Positions 41,623 to 51,611 of a DNA stretch of 64,000 nt are shown here, piece by piece (the stretch's first letter is position 1; each line of letters opens with the position of its first letter). Origin of the DNA: Gemmatimonadaceae bacterium (lineage in GTDB: Bacteria; Gemmatimonadota; Gemmatimonadetes; Gemmatimonadales; Gemmatimonadaceae). Both the position numbers and the translations under genes were made by a program. Location of the stretch: contig JADLCY010000011.1 in the NCBI GenBank assembly GCA_020846935.1, positions 1 through 64,000 on the forward strand. Reading direction: 5' to 3'. The notes under the pieces are model-generated. The model was not told the DNA's origin. It was given only the letters and a program-made list of their open reading frames with translations, and did no database searches.

Positions 41623-43092
41623 GTGAAAAAGATCGCACAGCTTGCAACGCTGGGCCTGGTGGCCGCTGCCTGTTCGGACGGCGCGGCGCCGGTAGGACCG
41701 AGTCGGCTGGCCCCGTACATCGAGCCCTCGGGTGACCTCACGGCCCAGCTGGTACCCGGTGAGTACATCGTGGTGCTGAACGACAACGTCGCGGATGTGG
41801 CAGGTGCGGCCGCGGCCTCCGGAGCCAACGTGATCGCCCGATGGGAGAAGGCCCTCAAGGGTTACGCGTTCCGCGGGAACGCCGAGCAGGTGCGCCTCGT
41901 GCGCGCCGACCCGCGCGTGAAGTCGGTGGAGCCCAACGGTCGGGCGACGATCGTCGCCACGCAGTCGCCCACGCCTTCATGGGGCCTGGACCGCATCGAC
42001 CAGGCGAACCTTCCGCTCAACAACAGCTACACGTACCCCAACACCGCGTCGAACGTGCACGCGTACACGATCGACACCGGCATCATGGGCTCGCACAACG
42101 ACTTCGGCGGCCGAGTGAGCACCACCAGCCGGTTCGACGCCATTACGCCGGGCGGCACCGCGAATGACTGCCACGGGCACGGCACGCACGTCTCCGGCAC
42201 CATCGGCGGCACGGCCTACGGCGTCGCCAAGGGCGTCACGCTGCACGCCGTACGCGTGCTCGACTGCTCGGGCTCCGGCACGTGGCAGCAGGTCATCAGC
42301 GGCATCAACTGGGTGGCCGCCAACCGTGTTCTCCCGGCCGTCGCCAACATGTCCCTCGGCGGCAGCCTCAATACAGCGGTGAACCAGGCCACGGCCGGCC
42401 TCGTGGCCGCGGGCGTCTTTACGGCGGTCGCGTCCGGCAACAGCTCGGCCAATGCCTGCAACTACTCCCCGGCCAGCGAGCCGACCGCGACGACGGTGAA
42501 CTCCAGCACCAACACCGACGCCCGCTCCAGCTTCTCCAACTTCGGCACCTGCACCGACATCTTCGCGCCGGGCAGCAACATCACCTCGGCATGGATCGGC
42601 GGCAACAACGCGACCAATACGATCTCCGGTACTTCGATGGCCACGCCGCACGTGGCCGGCGCCGGCGCGCTCTACCTGAGCGCAAACCCGAGCGCTACGC
42701 CGGCTCAGGTCGACGCCGCTCTCAAGGGCGGCGCCACGCTCAACAAGATCACGAACCCGGGCACTGGCAGCCCCAACCGCCTGCTCAACATCAGCTTCAT
42801 CGGCGGCAATCCGCCCCCCAACAACAAGCCGCCGGTCGCCGACTTCACCATCACCTGCGTGACGACCAATCCGCACAAGTGCACGCTGAACGCGGCGCCC
42901 TCGACGGATGACGGTGGCTTCGGCAACCTTACGTTCACGTGGACCAATACGGTCGGCCGCCCCGCCAAGACCGGCACCAAGGTCAGCTACCTCACTTCCG
43001 TGCACTACGCGAATTCCTTCGACGTCACACTGACGGCGAAGGATTCGGGGAACCTGACGCACTCCGTGACCAAGACGGTGACCATCCCGTAG
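41623..43092 (+). CDS. secreted subtilisin-family (S8) serine protease, copy 1
   Basis: 489 residues from a GTG at 41623 with GGAGG seven bases upstream; a GTG at 41620 is adjacent. The signal peptide is MKKIAQLATLGLVAAAC, probably a lipoprotein with a weak lipobox. An I9-type propeptide follows (VPGEYIVVLND, RADPRVKSVEPNG). The S8 domain has Asp in YTIDTGI, His in HGHGTHVSG and Ser in SGTSMATPHVAG. A linker NPPPNNKPP leads to a C-terminal Ig/PKD-like domain of about 90 residues with a Cys pair (FTITCVTTNPHKC). Such enzymes digest extracellular protein or mature envelope proteins. The next gene is a close paralogue. Confidence 0.93.
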   Translation: MKKIAQLATLGLVAAACSDGAAPVGPSRLAPYIEPSGDLTAQLVPGEYIVVLNDNVADVAGAAAASGANVIARWEKALKGYAFRGNAEQVRLVRADPRVKSVEPNGRATIVATQSPTPSWGLDRIDQANLPLNNSYTYPNTASNVHAYTIDTGIMGSHNDFGGRVSTTSRFDAITPGGTANDCHGHGTHVSGTIGGTAYGVAKGVTLHAVRVLDCSGSGTWQQVISGINWVAANRVLPAVANMSLGGSLNTAVNQATAGLVAAGVFTAVASGNSSANACNYSPASEPTATTVNSSTNTDARSSFSNFGTCTDIFAPGSNITSAWIGGNNATNTISGTSMATPHVAGAGALYLSANPSATPAQVDAALKGGATLNKITNPGTGSPNRLLNISFIGGNPPPNNKPPVADFTITCVTTNPHKCTLNAAPSTDDGGFGNLTFTWTNTVGRPAKTGTKVSYLTSVHYANSFDVTLTAKDSGNLTHSVTKTVTIP

Positions 43093-43114
43093 TCACACGC
43101 GTCGATTCGACGCA

Positions 43115-43151
43115 GGCAATGGGCGGTCCGGTCTCCGGGCCGCCCATTGCC
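43115..43151 (+). terminator. strong hairpin between the two subtilase genes
   Basis: GGCAATGGGCGG pairs perfectly with CCGCCCATTGCC (12 bp) and the interior CCGG/CCGG extends the stem to about 17 bp. It begins 22 bases after the first protease stop. There is no T-tract after it, so termination is probable but not certain; it could also protect the transcript end. Confidence 0.65.
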
Positions 43152-43215
43152 ATGCCCGCCTTGACCCGGGCGCCGCGCCCCCTCTCCGGCGCTCGACCAC
43201 CACTTGGAGTCCTTG

Positions 43216-44712
43216 TTGAAGACGACAGTCCTGGCGCTTGGCGCCATGGTCGCCCTCGGTGCGTGCGCCGACGCGGTGGCCCCTGCTGGTCCCGCTCGAC
43301 TCGCACCCCTGCTCCAGCCAGTGGGTGACCTCACCACCACCATCGTCCCCGGCGAATACATCGCTGTCATGGACGACCGCACCCCCGACGTGGCCGGCGC
43401 CTCGACCGAAGCCACGCAGGAAGGCGCCGCCATCATGGCCAAGTGGAGCGACGCCCTGCACGGGTTTGCGTTCCGCGGCGGCCCCGATGCCTTGCGGCGC
43501 GTTCGCGCCAACCGCCACGTCCGGTTCGTCGAGCCCAATCTCGTCGTTCGCACCAACGCAACAGCCCTGTCGTGGGGCCTCGATCGCATCGATCAGCCGG
43601 CGTTCCCGCTGAACAGTTCCTTCAACGCGCCAAACTCCGGCGCCGGCGTCCACATCTACATCATCGATACCGGCATCTTCCTGACACATACCGAGTTCAC
43701 CGGTCGGCTGGGCAATGGGTTCGACGCCATCACCCCGGGTGGCAACGCCAACGACTGCCACGGCCACGGTACGCACGTCGCCGGCACCGCGGGCGGTACG
43801 AGCTACGGCGTCGCTCGTCAGGCAACGCTGCATCCCGTGCGCGTCATCGACTGCACGGGGAACGGCACCGACGCCCAGGTCATCTCCGGCATCAACTGGG
43901 TGGCCAGCCATCGGGTCGCACCCGCCGTCGCCAACATCAGCCTCGGTGGCTCGTACAGCGCGGCCATCAACCAGGCCACCAACGCGCTGATCAGCGCCGG
44001 TGTCACCACCGCTGTCGCCGCGGGGAACAGCGCGGTCAACGCGTGCTCCGAGTCGCCGGCGAGCACGCCCGCGGCGCTCACGGTGGCTGCCTTGAACCTC
44101 AAGGGCAACCACGCCGTCTTTTCCAACTCCGGTGCGTGCGTCGACCTCTACGCGCCCGGTGTCGACATCCGCTCGGCCTGGAATTGGAGCGCGACCGCGA
44201 CGACGCTGGCCACGGGCACCTCGATGGCGAGTCCACACGTGGCGGGCGCGGCCGCGCTCTACCTGAGCGCCAACCCAGGCGCGTCCCCGGCCACGGTCGC
44301 GAGCGCTCTGCTCGCGCTTACGGTCTCCGGTCAGGTGGGCAAGCTGCCGGTGGGAACGCCTAATCGGCTGCTGCAGGTGCAGGCGATCAAGGGCGGTGGG
44401 TCACCGCCGCCTCCTCCTCCGCCTCCGCCGCCCACGAACGCCGCGCCCGTTGCGAACTTCACGATCTCGTGCGTGAAGACCACGCGCACCAGCAAGTGCG
44501 TGCTCGACGCAGCGGCATCGACAGATGACGGCGGGACGGCGAACCTCACCTTCGCGTGGTCGAACACGGTCGGCCGACCGGCCAAGACCGGCTCGATCGC
44601 CGTGTATTTCATCTCGTCGGGCGAGTACCCGGACACCTTCGACGTTACGCTGACGGCCACTGACAAGGGCGGCCTCTCGCACGCCGTGATCAAACGGATC
44701 GCCATTCCCTGA
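43216..44712 (+). CDS. secreted subtilisin-family (S8) serine protease, copy 2
   Basis: 498 residues from the TTG at 43216, preceded by GGAG at five bases. Lipoprotein signal MKTTVLALGAMVALGAC (lipobox LGAC). The I9 propeptide has VPGEYIAVMDD; the triad lies in IIDTGI (Asp), HGHGTHVAG (His) and GTSMASPHVAG (Ser). The C-terminal Ig/PKD-like domain is joined by a proline run (PPPPPPPPP) and again has a spaced Cys pair (FTISCVKTTRTSKC). It is similar over its full length to the upstream gene, the result of a tandem duplication. The linker differs the most, and small substitutions in substrate-binding loops hint at different specificity. Confidence 0.93.
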   Translation: MKTTVLALGAMVALGACADAVAPAGPARLAPLLQPVGDLTTTIVPGEYIAVMDDRTPDVAGASTEATQEGAAIMAKWSDALHGFAFRGGPDALRRVRANRHVRFVEPNLVVRTNATALSWGLDRIDQPAFPLNSSFNAPNSGAGVHIYIIDTGIFLTHTEFTGRLGNGFDAITPGGNANDCHGHGTHVAGTAGGTSYGVARQATLHPVRVIDCTGNGTDAQVISGINWVASHRVAPAVANISLGGSYSAAINQATNALISAGVTTAVAAGNSAVNACSESPASTPAALTVAALNLKGNHAVFSNSGACVDLYAPGVDIRSAWNWSATATTLATGTSMASPHVAGAAALYLSANPGASPATVASALLALTVSGQVGKLPVGTPNRLLQVQAIKGGGSPPPPPPPPPPTNAAPVANFTISCVKTTRTSKCVLDAAASTDDGGTANLTFAWSNTVGRPAKTGSIAVYFISSGEYPDTFDVTLTATDKGGLSHAVIKRIAIP

Positions 44713-44735
44713 ACACGCTTTACATCTGTTTCGAA

Positions 44736-44760
44736 CGGCCGCCCACACACTGGGCGGCCG
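44736..44760. terminator. hairpin terminator between convergent subtilase and idi genes
   Basis: CGGCCGCCCA and TGGGCGGCCG form a perfect 10-bp stem around CACAC. CTTCGTCTT follows on the plus strand, a weak T-tract. The idi stop is seven bases further on, so the hairpin can serve both directions. Confidence 0.75.
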
Positions 44761-44767
44761 CTTCGTC

Positions 44768-45325
44768 TTACGCCCCCGGTGCCGCACGAGATGCGATCGC
44801 ACGCCACGCCGCGACGTCGCGGATCAGCAGCCGAAACCAGGGCGTCCAGGATTCCGGGTGCTGCACGGCCGCCTCGATCACGGCCTCCAGCGAGACGAAG
44901 TCCACGGCCTCGACCTCGCCGAGCGCCGGACGCGCTGCGTCCCGAACTTCGGCGATGAATACATGGTCGAGCTCGTGTTCGACCAGGCCATCGCCAACCG
45001 TCGCGCGATAGGTGAACGACCACGCATGCTGCAGCGCGTGCAGCTCGATTCCGAGTTCCTCGCGCGCGCCACGACGCGCGGCGCCTTCGAGCGACTCTCC
45101 GATGCGCGGGTGCGTGCACGCCGTATTGGACCACTGGCCACCCGAGTGATACTTCGCGCGAGCGCGCTGCTGCACGAGCAGGCGACCGTCCGGTGCGAAG
45201 GCAAACACCGAGACGGCGCGATGAAGCAATCCACGTCGGTGCGCGTCGAGCTTTTCGCACACCCCGATCGGGCGATCGTCCGCGTCCACGAGGATGACCT
45301 CGAGCGCTTCCGTTGGGTCAGACAT
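44768..45325 (-). CDS. idi: isopentenyl-diphosphate delta-isomerase, type I
   Basis: 185 residues, a Nudix-fold enzyme that converts isopentenyl diphosphate to dimethylallyl diphosphate for isoprenoid synthesis. The type I marks are HRAVSVFAFAPDG, the QWSNTACTHPRIGE active-site Cys region, the Nudix-type helix ARRGAREELGIE and EHELDHVF with its acid residues. Metal ligands His and Glu are in place. It stands alone with no other isoprenoid gene nearby. Cytoplasmic. Confidence 0.95.
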   Translation of the reverse strand: MSDPTEALEVILVDADDRPIGVCEKLDAHRRGLLHRAVSVFAFAPDGRLLVQQRARAKYHSGGQWSNTACTHPRIGESLEGAARRGAREELGIELHALQHAWSFTYRATVGDGLVEHELDHVFIAEVRDAARPALGEVEAVDFVSLEAVIEAAVQHPESWTPWFRLLIRDVAAWRAIASRAAPGA

Positions 45326-45398
45326 CGCACGCCCGGTCGACGAGGATCACCGCGAGCGCGTCCGTTGCTTCAGGCATCACGCGCCGAGGCAATGTGGG

Positions 45399-47612
45399 TC
45401 AACGAACCACGCTGGTGCTGCCGCCATTGCTGAACGCCAGCTGCAGGCGGCGCGGGGCTGCCGGCAGGTCGAGGCGACCGCCCTGACCGAAGGCCAACAG
45501 TTCGCCAGTACTCCCGTCGCGCACCAGCACGTGCGAGGCCTCGCGCGCGTCCCAGCGAACATGCGTGCCGCGTTGGTCGCGCTCCATGCGCACCACGGGC
45601 GCGCCGCCGGCGTCGATTCGTCGCTCCGCGGTGAGGCCGCGCGCCGCCACGCGCACACGAAGCGCTTCATTGCCAGCGTTCACCGGCACGACGGCGACAA
45701 ACGACGGGGGCCCACCGTGGTCTGGCTGCAGGAGCGCCGCGCGCTGTGTGCCCACGACCACGCCGCGCGCATCGATCACTTCGATGACGATACTCTCCGC
45801 GGCTGGCGGCCTCGGCTGGGGTGTCGGCACCGATTCCAGGCGGAAGAGCGGGTCGATCAGCGCTTCGTTGCGGCCAAGTTCACCGCGTACCAGCAGCGCC
45901 GGACCGGCGGGCACGGCGAGCGCACCGGCGAGGGCCTGACGCCCGGCAATCATGCGGCGGTACGTGTAGTCGCTGATCCAGATCGGGCGGCAATAGCTCA
46001 TCAGATCGCGGGCATCACCCCCGATCGCTCGCACCCTGCCCCCCGCAAGCGCGCCCGAATACACGTCCCAGCCGTGTGCACCGATCTGGGCGTCCACGTA
46101 CGGGAACAAGGGATCGGGACCCGCAGGGTTTCCGCAGGGTGCATGCGGTCGGCCGAAGTTGTGCCCCAGCTCGTGGGCGACAGTCTCCCGCGCCTGAGGT
46201 TCTCGATTGAACCACCCGACCTGGATGCTGAGCGCCGTCCAACCCGAGATGAAGCCGAATCCACCAAACGTCACGTTGGTGACGCCGGCGCCGGGTCGCA
46301 CCACGCCGTAGTAGTGACCGCGAAAACCATCAACGACGCGCTTCCCTTCCAGCTCACGCAGCATCGAGCGCCACGCGGCATCACCGCCGTTCGCGAACAC
46401 CGTGTTGGTGGTGAAGGGTTGCCCGACGCGCGCGTTGATGCGGCCCAGCGGGAGCAGTTGCCTCGCGGTGATGAGGTACTGATCGAGGTTCGCCGCGGTC
46501 ACGTTGCCGATCGTTCCGCCGTCGCCGGCGAGCACGACGGGCACGAAGGTGACCTCCAGCGGCGGCACGTCGAGCGTGATGACCGGACTCGCCCCCGTGC
46601 GCGGAAAGCGATTGTTGGCCCGCAGCGTATCAGGGACCAACTGCTCCGCGTCGACCTCGGCATGACACTGGAAGGTCGGAGTCAGCCGCGCGTTGGGCAT
46701 CACCAGCTGCGCGGCGGGCGCGTCGCCGGTCGCGATCGACGGCAGCGCCGCGTCGACGCGCGCACTGTCTTCCCAGCGCACCGCTGCCCCCTCACCGCAC
46801 CGCACCCGCACCCACGCGTCTGGCGCAATCGCGGCGTCCGCCGTGAGGTAGACGTTCACGGCCACGGGCAGGCCGCCGTTGCGAATGATGGGTACCGTGT
46901 TCGAATCGTTCTGCACGACCTGCACGAACGAGAGTCCGGTCACGGCGAGGTCCAGAGCACCCGCAACCCGCAACGTCTGGGATGCGGTGAGCGTGTCCAC
47001 GCGCACGCGTATGGTGGTCGACCCCGCGCGCAGCGCCGTCACGCGGCCGGTGGCGTCAACCGTTGCAATCGAGGGATCGTCCGTGCTCCACGTGCGCGTC
47101 CAGCCCGCGGCCTCGGCGCCGAGCGAGTCCAGCGCGGTGATCCTGAACGTCGACTGGCGGCCCAGAAGCAGCTCGGCCACGCTTCCCGAGAACACGATGC
47201 GGGAGACCGGAACGAGCGCGACATCGACTGCAATGATCGCGGTGGTGGTGCCGGCGCTTGCGCTGATCACCGCCTGACCAGCGCCGACCGCCGTCACCAC
47301 GCCACTCGCGCTGACGCCGGCCACCGTGGCGTCGGACGATTGCCAGGCAACGGCGACCCCAGGCAGCACATTGCCTCGCGCGTCAAGGGCGCGCGCTTGC
47401 ACGGGCTGTGACCCACCCACCCGTAGCGCGAGCATGGTCGTGCTCAGTTCGATGCGCGCCACGGAAGGTGGCGGCGTCGGACCGTCGCCCGAGCACGCGA
47501 CCACGCCGAGCCATGCCAGCGGAATGGCGCGGCGCCGTAGCCAGCGGGTGAGTGCGGAAGCGATCACGAGGCGCGGTTCAGGACGGCGATACGGAAAACG
47601 TGTGACTCGCAT
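45399..47612 (-). CDS. lipoprotein with two BIG2 domains and a zincin metalloprotease domain
   Basis: 737 residues from the ATG at 47612 (upstream M codons are possible). The lipoprotein signal is LAWLGVVACSGDG. Two BIG2 Ig-like domains follow (MLALRVGGSQPVQARALDA, VTAVGAGQAVISASAGTT; then VTALRAGSTTIRVRVD). The middle carries the zinc motif VAHELGHNFGRPHAPCG (HExxHxxGxxH), typical of metzincin/M66-like zincins, with a later MSYCRP resembling a Met-turn. The C-terminus is beta-rich. It is probably an extracellular protease held on the outer membrane. Downstream toward idi there is a gap of 73 bases. Confidence 0.85.
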   Translation of the reverse strand: MRVTRFPYRRPEPRLVIASALTRWLRRRAIPLAWLGVVACSGDGPTPPPSVARIELSTTMLALRVGGSQPVQARALDARGNVLPGVAVAWQSSDATVAGVSASGVVTAVGAGQAVISASAGTTTAIIAVDVALVPVSRIVFSGSVAELLLGRQSTFRITALDSLGAEAAGWTRTWSTDDPSIATVDATGRVTALRAGSTTIRVRVDTLTASQTLRVAGALDLAVTGLSFVQVVQNDSNTVPIIRNGGLPVAVNVYLTADAAIAPDAWVRVRCGEGAAVRWEDSARVDAALPSIATGDAPAAQLVMPNARLTPTFQCHAEVDAEQLVPDTLRANNRFPRTGASPVITLDVPPLEVTFVPVVLAGDGGTIGNVTAANLDQYLITARQLLPLGRINARVGQPFTTNTVFANGGDAAWRSMLRELEGKRVVDGFRGHYYGVVRPGAGVTNVTFGGFGFISGWTALSIQVGWFNREPQARETVAHELGHNFGRPHAPCGNPAGPDPLFPYVDAQIGAHGWDVYSGALAGGRVRAIGGDARDLMSYCRPIWISDYTYRRMIAGRQALAGALAVPAGPALLVRGELGRNEALIDPLFRLESVPTPQPRPPAAESIVIEVIDARGVVVGTQRAALLQPDHGGPPSFVAVVPVNAGNEALRVRVAARGLTAERRIDAGGAPVVRMERDQRGTHVRWDAREASHVLVRDGSTGELLAFGQGGRLDLPAAPRRLQLAFSNGGSTSVVR

Positions 47613-47792
47613 CGCACCCGATCGACACGGGGCCATCGAGCCTACCCCAGCCATTCTCGCGACCCGATCGCTGGCAGTATCGGCTATTCGATACGCCTGC
47701 CTGAGCCACGGCCCGCGGCACGACAAGCGCTTCGAAATGCCGTGCGATGATGATCGTCTAGTCCCCGGTCACGTTCGAGCCGCGAACAACAG

Positions 47793-47823
47793 GGGCGCCG
47801 CAACAGTTCCTGTCGCAGCGCCC
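47793..47823 (-). terminator. terminator downstream of tRNA-Met
   Basis: On the minus strand GGGCGC...GCGCCC enclose GCGACAG/CTGTTGC with a GAA loop, starting six bases after the tRNA 3' end, followed by CTGTTGTTC. A long, stable stem. Confidence 0.7.
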
Positions 47824-47828
47824 GATAA

Positions 47829-47902
47829 TAGCTGGGGTGGGACTCGAACCCACGACCCCGGCATTATGAGTGCCGTGCTCTAACCACCTGAGCTACCCAG
47901 CC
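47829..47902 (-). tRNA. tRNA-Met (CAU), elongator
   Basis: A 74-base cloverleaf on the minus strand: acceptor GGCTGGG, D-arm GCTC/GAGC, anticodon arm CGGCA-CTCATAA-TGCCG (anticodon CAT), T-arm GTGGG-TTCGAGT-CCCAC and discriminator A; the first pair is G-U. CCA is not encoded. The CAT anticodon could also be isoleucine-2 tRNA (lysidine-modified), but the body, with its GGGGTC variable region, matches elongator Met better. Confidence 0.85.
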
Positions 47903-47986
47903 AAACGCCCCCGAGGGGAGTCGAACATTAGTCAGCTTCTCCCGTCAGGCCTAGTCCCGCACACCCGTCGCACCTCGCTCCACCCA

Positions 47987-48487
47987 ATGCATCCCCCGGA
48001 GTCTCGGTCCGCAAACTCCCCAGCCCCGCGCACGGAACACGTGGTGCAGTCGCTGGTGAGCGAGTTCGCGGAGGAAAAGCGAAAGGAACGGGAGCGGGAG
48101 CGGGCGCAACGCGTTGTCGACCCACGACGACGCCGGGTGATTCAGGCCGTTGGGGTCGCGCTGTGCGTGGCCACCTGGGTCGTACCCGTTCCACGTCCGG
48201 GGGACGACGTTGGCGTGCCGACTGCTGAGCGCCGGGCAACGAGCGCCCGCCTGACGCTCCTGCTCGCCTCGCGCCGCGTCGAGTCATTTCGCCAGCAGTA
48301 TCACCGCCTGCCCACCACTCTCCTCGACGCCGGTGTCTCGGAGCCGTCCATGATGTACTCCACCGCTGGTGACACGTTCGAGCTGCGGCTCTCCGTCGAT
48401 TCCAGCCAGCTCACGTTCCGGAGTGGCGACGCGGCGCCGGTCGCTCCCGGAAGCGACTCCGCGCAGACCCGAGGGATCGTCCCGTGA
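47987..48487 (+). CDS. single-pass membrane protein encoded with a pilin
   Basis: 166 residues from the ATG at 47987. A basic and acidic cytoplasmic N-terminus (EFAEEKRKERERERAQR) leads to one transmembrane segment at about 57-74 (VIQAVGVALCVATWVVPVP). The outside part has a RLTLLLASRRVESFRQQYHR helix, then short strands (DTFELRLSVDSSQLTFRSGD). The topology and the YHRLP segment after a long helix recall minor pilin-like or pilus-assembly proteins, but no G|xxxxE prepilin site exists. The stop overlaps the GTG start of the pilin gene (GTGA), so both are made together. Confidence 0.7.
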   Translation: MHPPESRSANSPAPRTEHVVQSLVSEFAEEKRKERERERAQRVVDPRRRRVIQAVGVALCVATWVVPVPRPGDDVGVPTAERRATSARLTLLLASRRVESFRQQYHRLPTTLLDAGVSEPSMMYSTAGDTFELRLSVDSSQLTFRSGDAAPVAPGSDSAQTRGIVP

Positions 48488-48954
48488 AGCCTCGCCGCGG
48501 TTTCTCGTTCGTCGAGCTGCTCACCGTCATCATCGTCCTTGGCCTGTTGGTCCGGATCGCGTTGCCGAGGTACAACCACATCCGGAAGAAGGCGCAGGCA
48601 CGTTCCGCATTGGCTGACGTGCGGGTCGTGCGCGACGCCGTGCTCAACTTCCGACAGGATCGCGGTGCCTGGCCGACGGAGACCGGTGTCGGTCAGGTGC
48701 CTACGGGCCTCGCGCAGTACCTGCCGCAGAACTTCGACTTCGCGCGCGCCGGCTACGTGCTCGACTACGAGATGTGGCCGGGCGGAGCTCCGGGCTCGAC
48801 GGACCCGGGGAACAACGTCGTCGGTCTGGCCGTGGACACGACGGACCCCGTGCTCGCCGTGGAGATCCTCAAGATGGGCACCGGCGGACTGCCGCATTTC
48901 GCGTCAGGGACCAAGACGACGTTCGTGTACGAGGGCCTTGGCGGCATCTCGTGA
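48484..48954 (+). CDS. type IV pilin-like / type II secretion pseudopilin
   Basis: 156 residues from a GTG at 48484. The prepilin peptide is very short: MKPRRG followed by FSFVELLTVIIVLGLLVRIA, with cleavage after Gly and the conserved Glu5 of mature pilins. The helix continues to about residue 50 (KKAQARSALADVRVVRDAVL), as in GspG/GspH-type pseudopilins. The globular domain ends with TKTTFVYEGLGG. It is too short a context to say whether it belongs to a pilus or to a secretion system; no pilus assembly gene is nearby. The locus sits between two tRNA-Met genes on the opposite strand. Confidence 0.88.
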   Translation: MKPRRGFSFVELLTVIIVLGLLVRIALPRYNHIRKKAQARSALADVRVVRDAVLNFRQDRGAWPTETGVGQVPTGLAQYLPQNFDFARAGYVLDYEMWPGGAPGSTDPGNNVVGLAVDTTDPVLAVEILKMGTGGLPHFASGTKTTFVYEGLGGIS

Positions 48955-49067
48955 TCCGCAGCGAACGCCCCGGTTCGAGGATCCGTAGCGCGACATCCTC
49001 ATCGAGCGCGGCAGGGCTCAAGAAGAAGCGGCGTATGCCGTTTCGCTCCAGTCGCAAGGGAAGCAAA

Positions 49068-49099
49068 AAGCAGCCGGCGATCTGCATCGCCGGCTGCTT
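49068..49099 (-). terminator. intrinsic terminator downstream of tRNA-fMet
   Basis: A perfect 14-bp stem (AAGCAGCCGGCGAT / ATCGCCGGCTGCTT, loop of four bases) followed on the minus strand by TTTTTGC. This is the clearest factor-independent terminator in the window, 18 bases after the initiator tRNA. Confidence 0.9.
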
Positions 49100-49117
49100 G
49101 ATTGTGACGAACTTGAG

Positions 49118-49191
<74 letters not shown>

Positions 49192-49227
49192 TCAGGAGCG
49201 CGGAATCTACCGGGCGCCCTCTCGAAG

Positions 49228-50804
<1,577 letters not shown>

Positions 50805-51611
50805 TCAGGTGGACTGATGGGTGAGGGGCCGCGCCGTGTCGGGCGGCAATGGGACGATGTCGGACGAATCGAGCGCCGGGCCCGGCGCGGTCGAGCGCAC
50901 GCCGTGCAACGACTCCATCGCCGCCGCCATGCGATCCCACGTGAGGCGGGCGACGCGATCGCGGTCGTCGTAGGAGAGCCCCGCCGTGGGCACTGGATCC
51001 AGAAAGTGCAGATGAACCACGCCGGAGCGGATGAAGAAACTCCCCGCAGCCTGCACCTCGCGCGTCCCGTGGACGATCGTCGGAACCACCGGGGCGCCGG
51101 CGGCGATCGCGAGCACGAACGGTCCCTTCTTGAACGGGCGCAACGCGTAGCTCGCGCCGCGTGTCCCTTCGGGATACACGATCACCGAGAATCCGTCACG
51201 CATCCGATCGGCGGCCGCCTCATAGCCTGCGAAGGCCGCCTTGCGATTGTTCCGGTCGATGAAGATGAAGCCGGCCGCGCGCACCGCACGCCCGAAGATC
51301 GGAATGCGCTCGAGTTCCGCCTTGGCAATGAACTTGTAGTGGCGCAGCGCCGCTGCCATCACGAACACATCGAACCAGCTCACGTGGTTCGCGGCGAAGA
51401 CGTTCGCCTCGCGACCCGCGATCCGATCTTCGCCATGCACCACCACGCGCACGCCGGCCGCCTTGAGGATCAACCACGCCCACGCGCGCGGCACCCGGTC
51501 AAACAGTCCCCCCGGACGATCGGGGAGCCTCATCAGGGCACCCACGATGACGCTCGCCCCAAGCAGCGGCGTAGCCACGGCGATCGTGAGCAGTGTGAAC
51601 AGCGTGCGCAT
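50805..51611 (-). CDS. 1-acyl-sn-glycerol-3-phosphate acyltransferase (PlsC-like)
   Basis: 268 residues with an N-terminal hydrophobic helix and the acyltransferase motifs NHVSWFDVF (HX4D), a FIDRNNRKA block, VIVYPEGTRG and VVPTIVHG. It should acylate lysophosphatidic acid to phosphatidic acid in phospholipid synthesis, at the inner membrane. A start at the ATG 51611 (TGATG with thiL) is preferred; a GTG at 51614 is adjacent. Some family members act on other lysolipids, so the exact substrate is inferred. Confidence 0.9.
   Translation of the reverse strand: MRTLFTLLTIAVATPLLGASVIVGALMRLPDRPGGLFDRVPRAWAWLILKAAGVRVVVHGEDRIAGREANVFAANHVSWFDVFVMAAALRHYKFIAKAELERIPIFGRAVRAAGFIFIDRNNRKAAFAGYEAAADRMRDGFSVIVYPEGTRGASYALRPFKKGPFVLAIAAGAPVVPTIVHGTREVQAAGSFFIRSGVVHLHFLDPVPTAGLSYDDRDRVARLTWDRMAAAMESLHGVRSTAPGPALDSSDIVPLPPDTARPLTHQST

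Noticed and set aside
41977-43062. Antisense frame over the first subtilase
   Set aside because: Val/Arg/Gly-rich shadow of the protease gene, with no independent signals.
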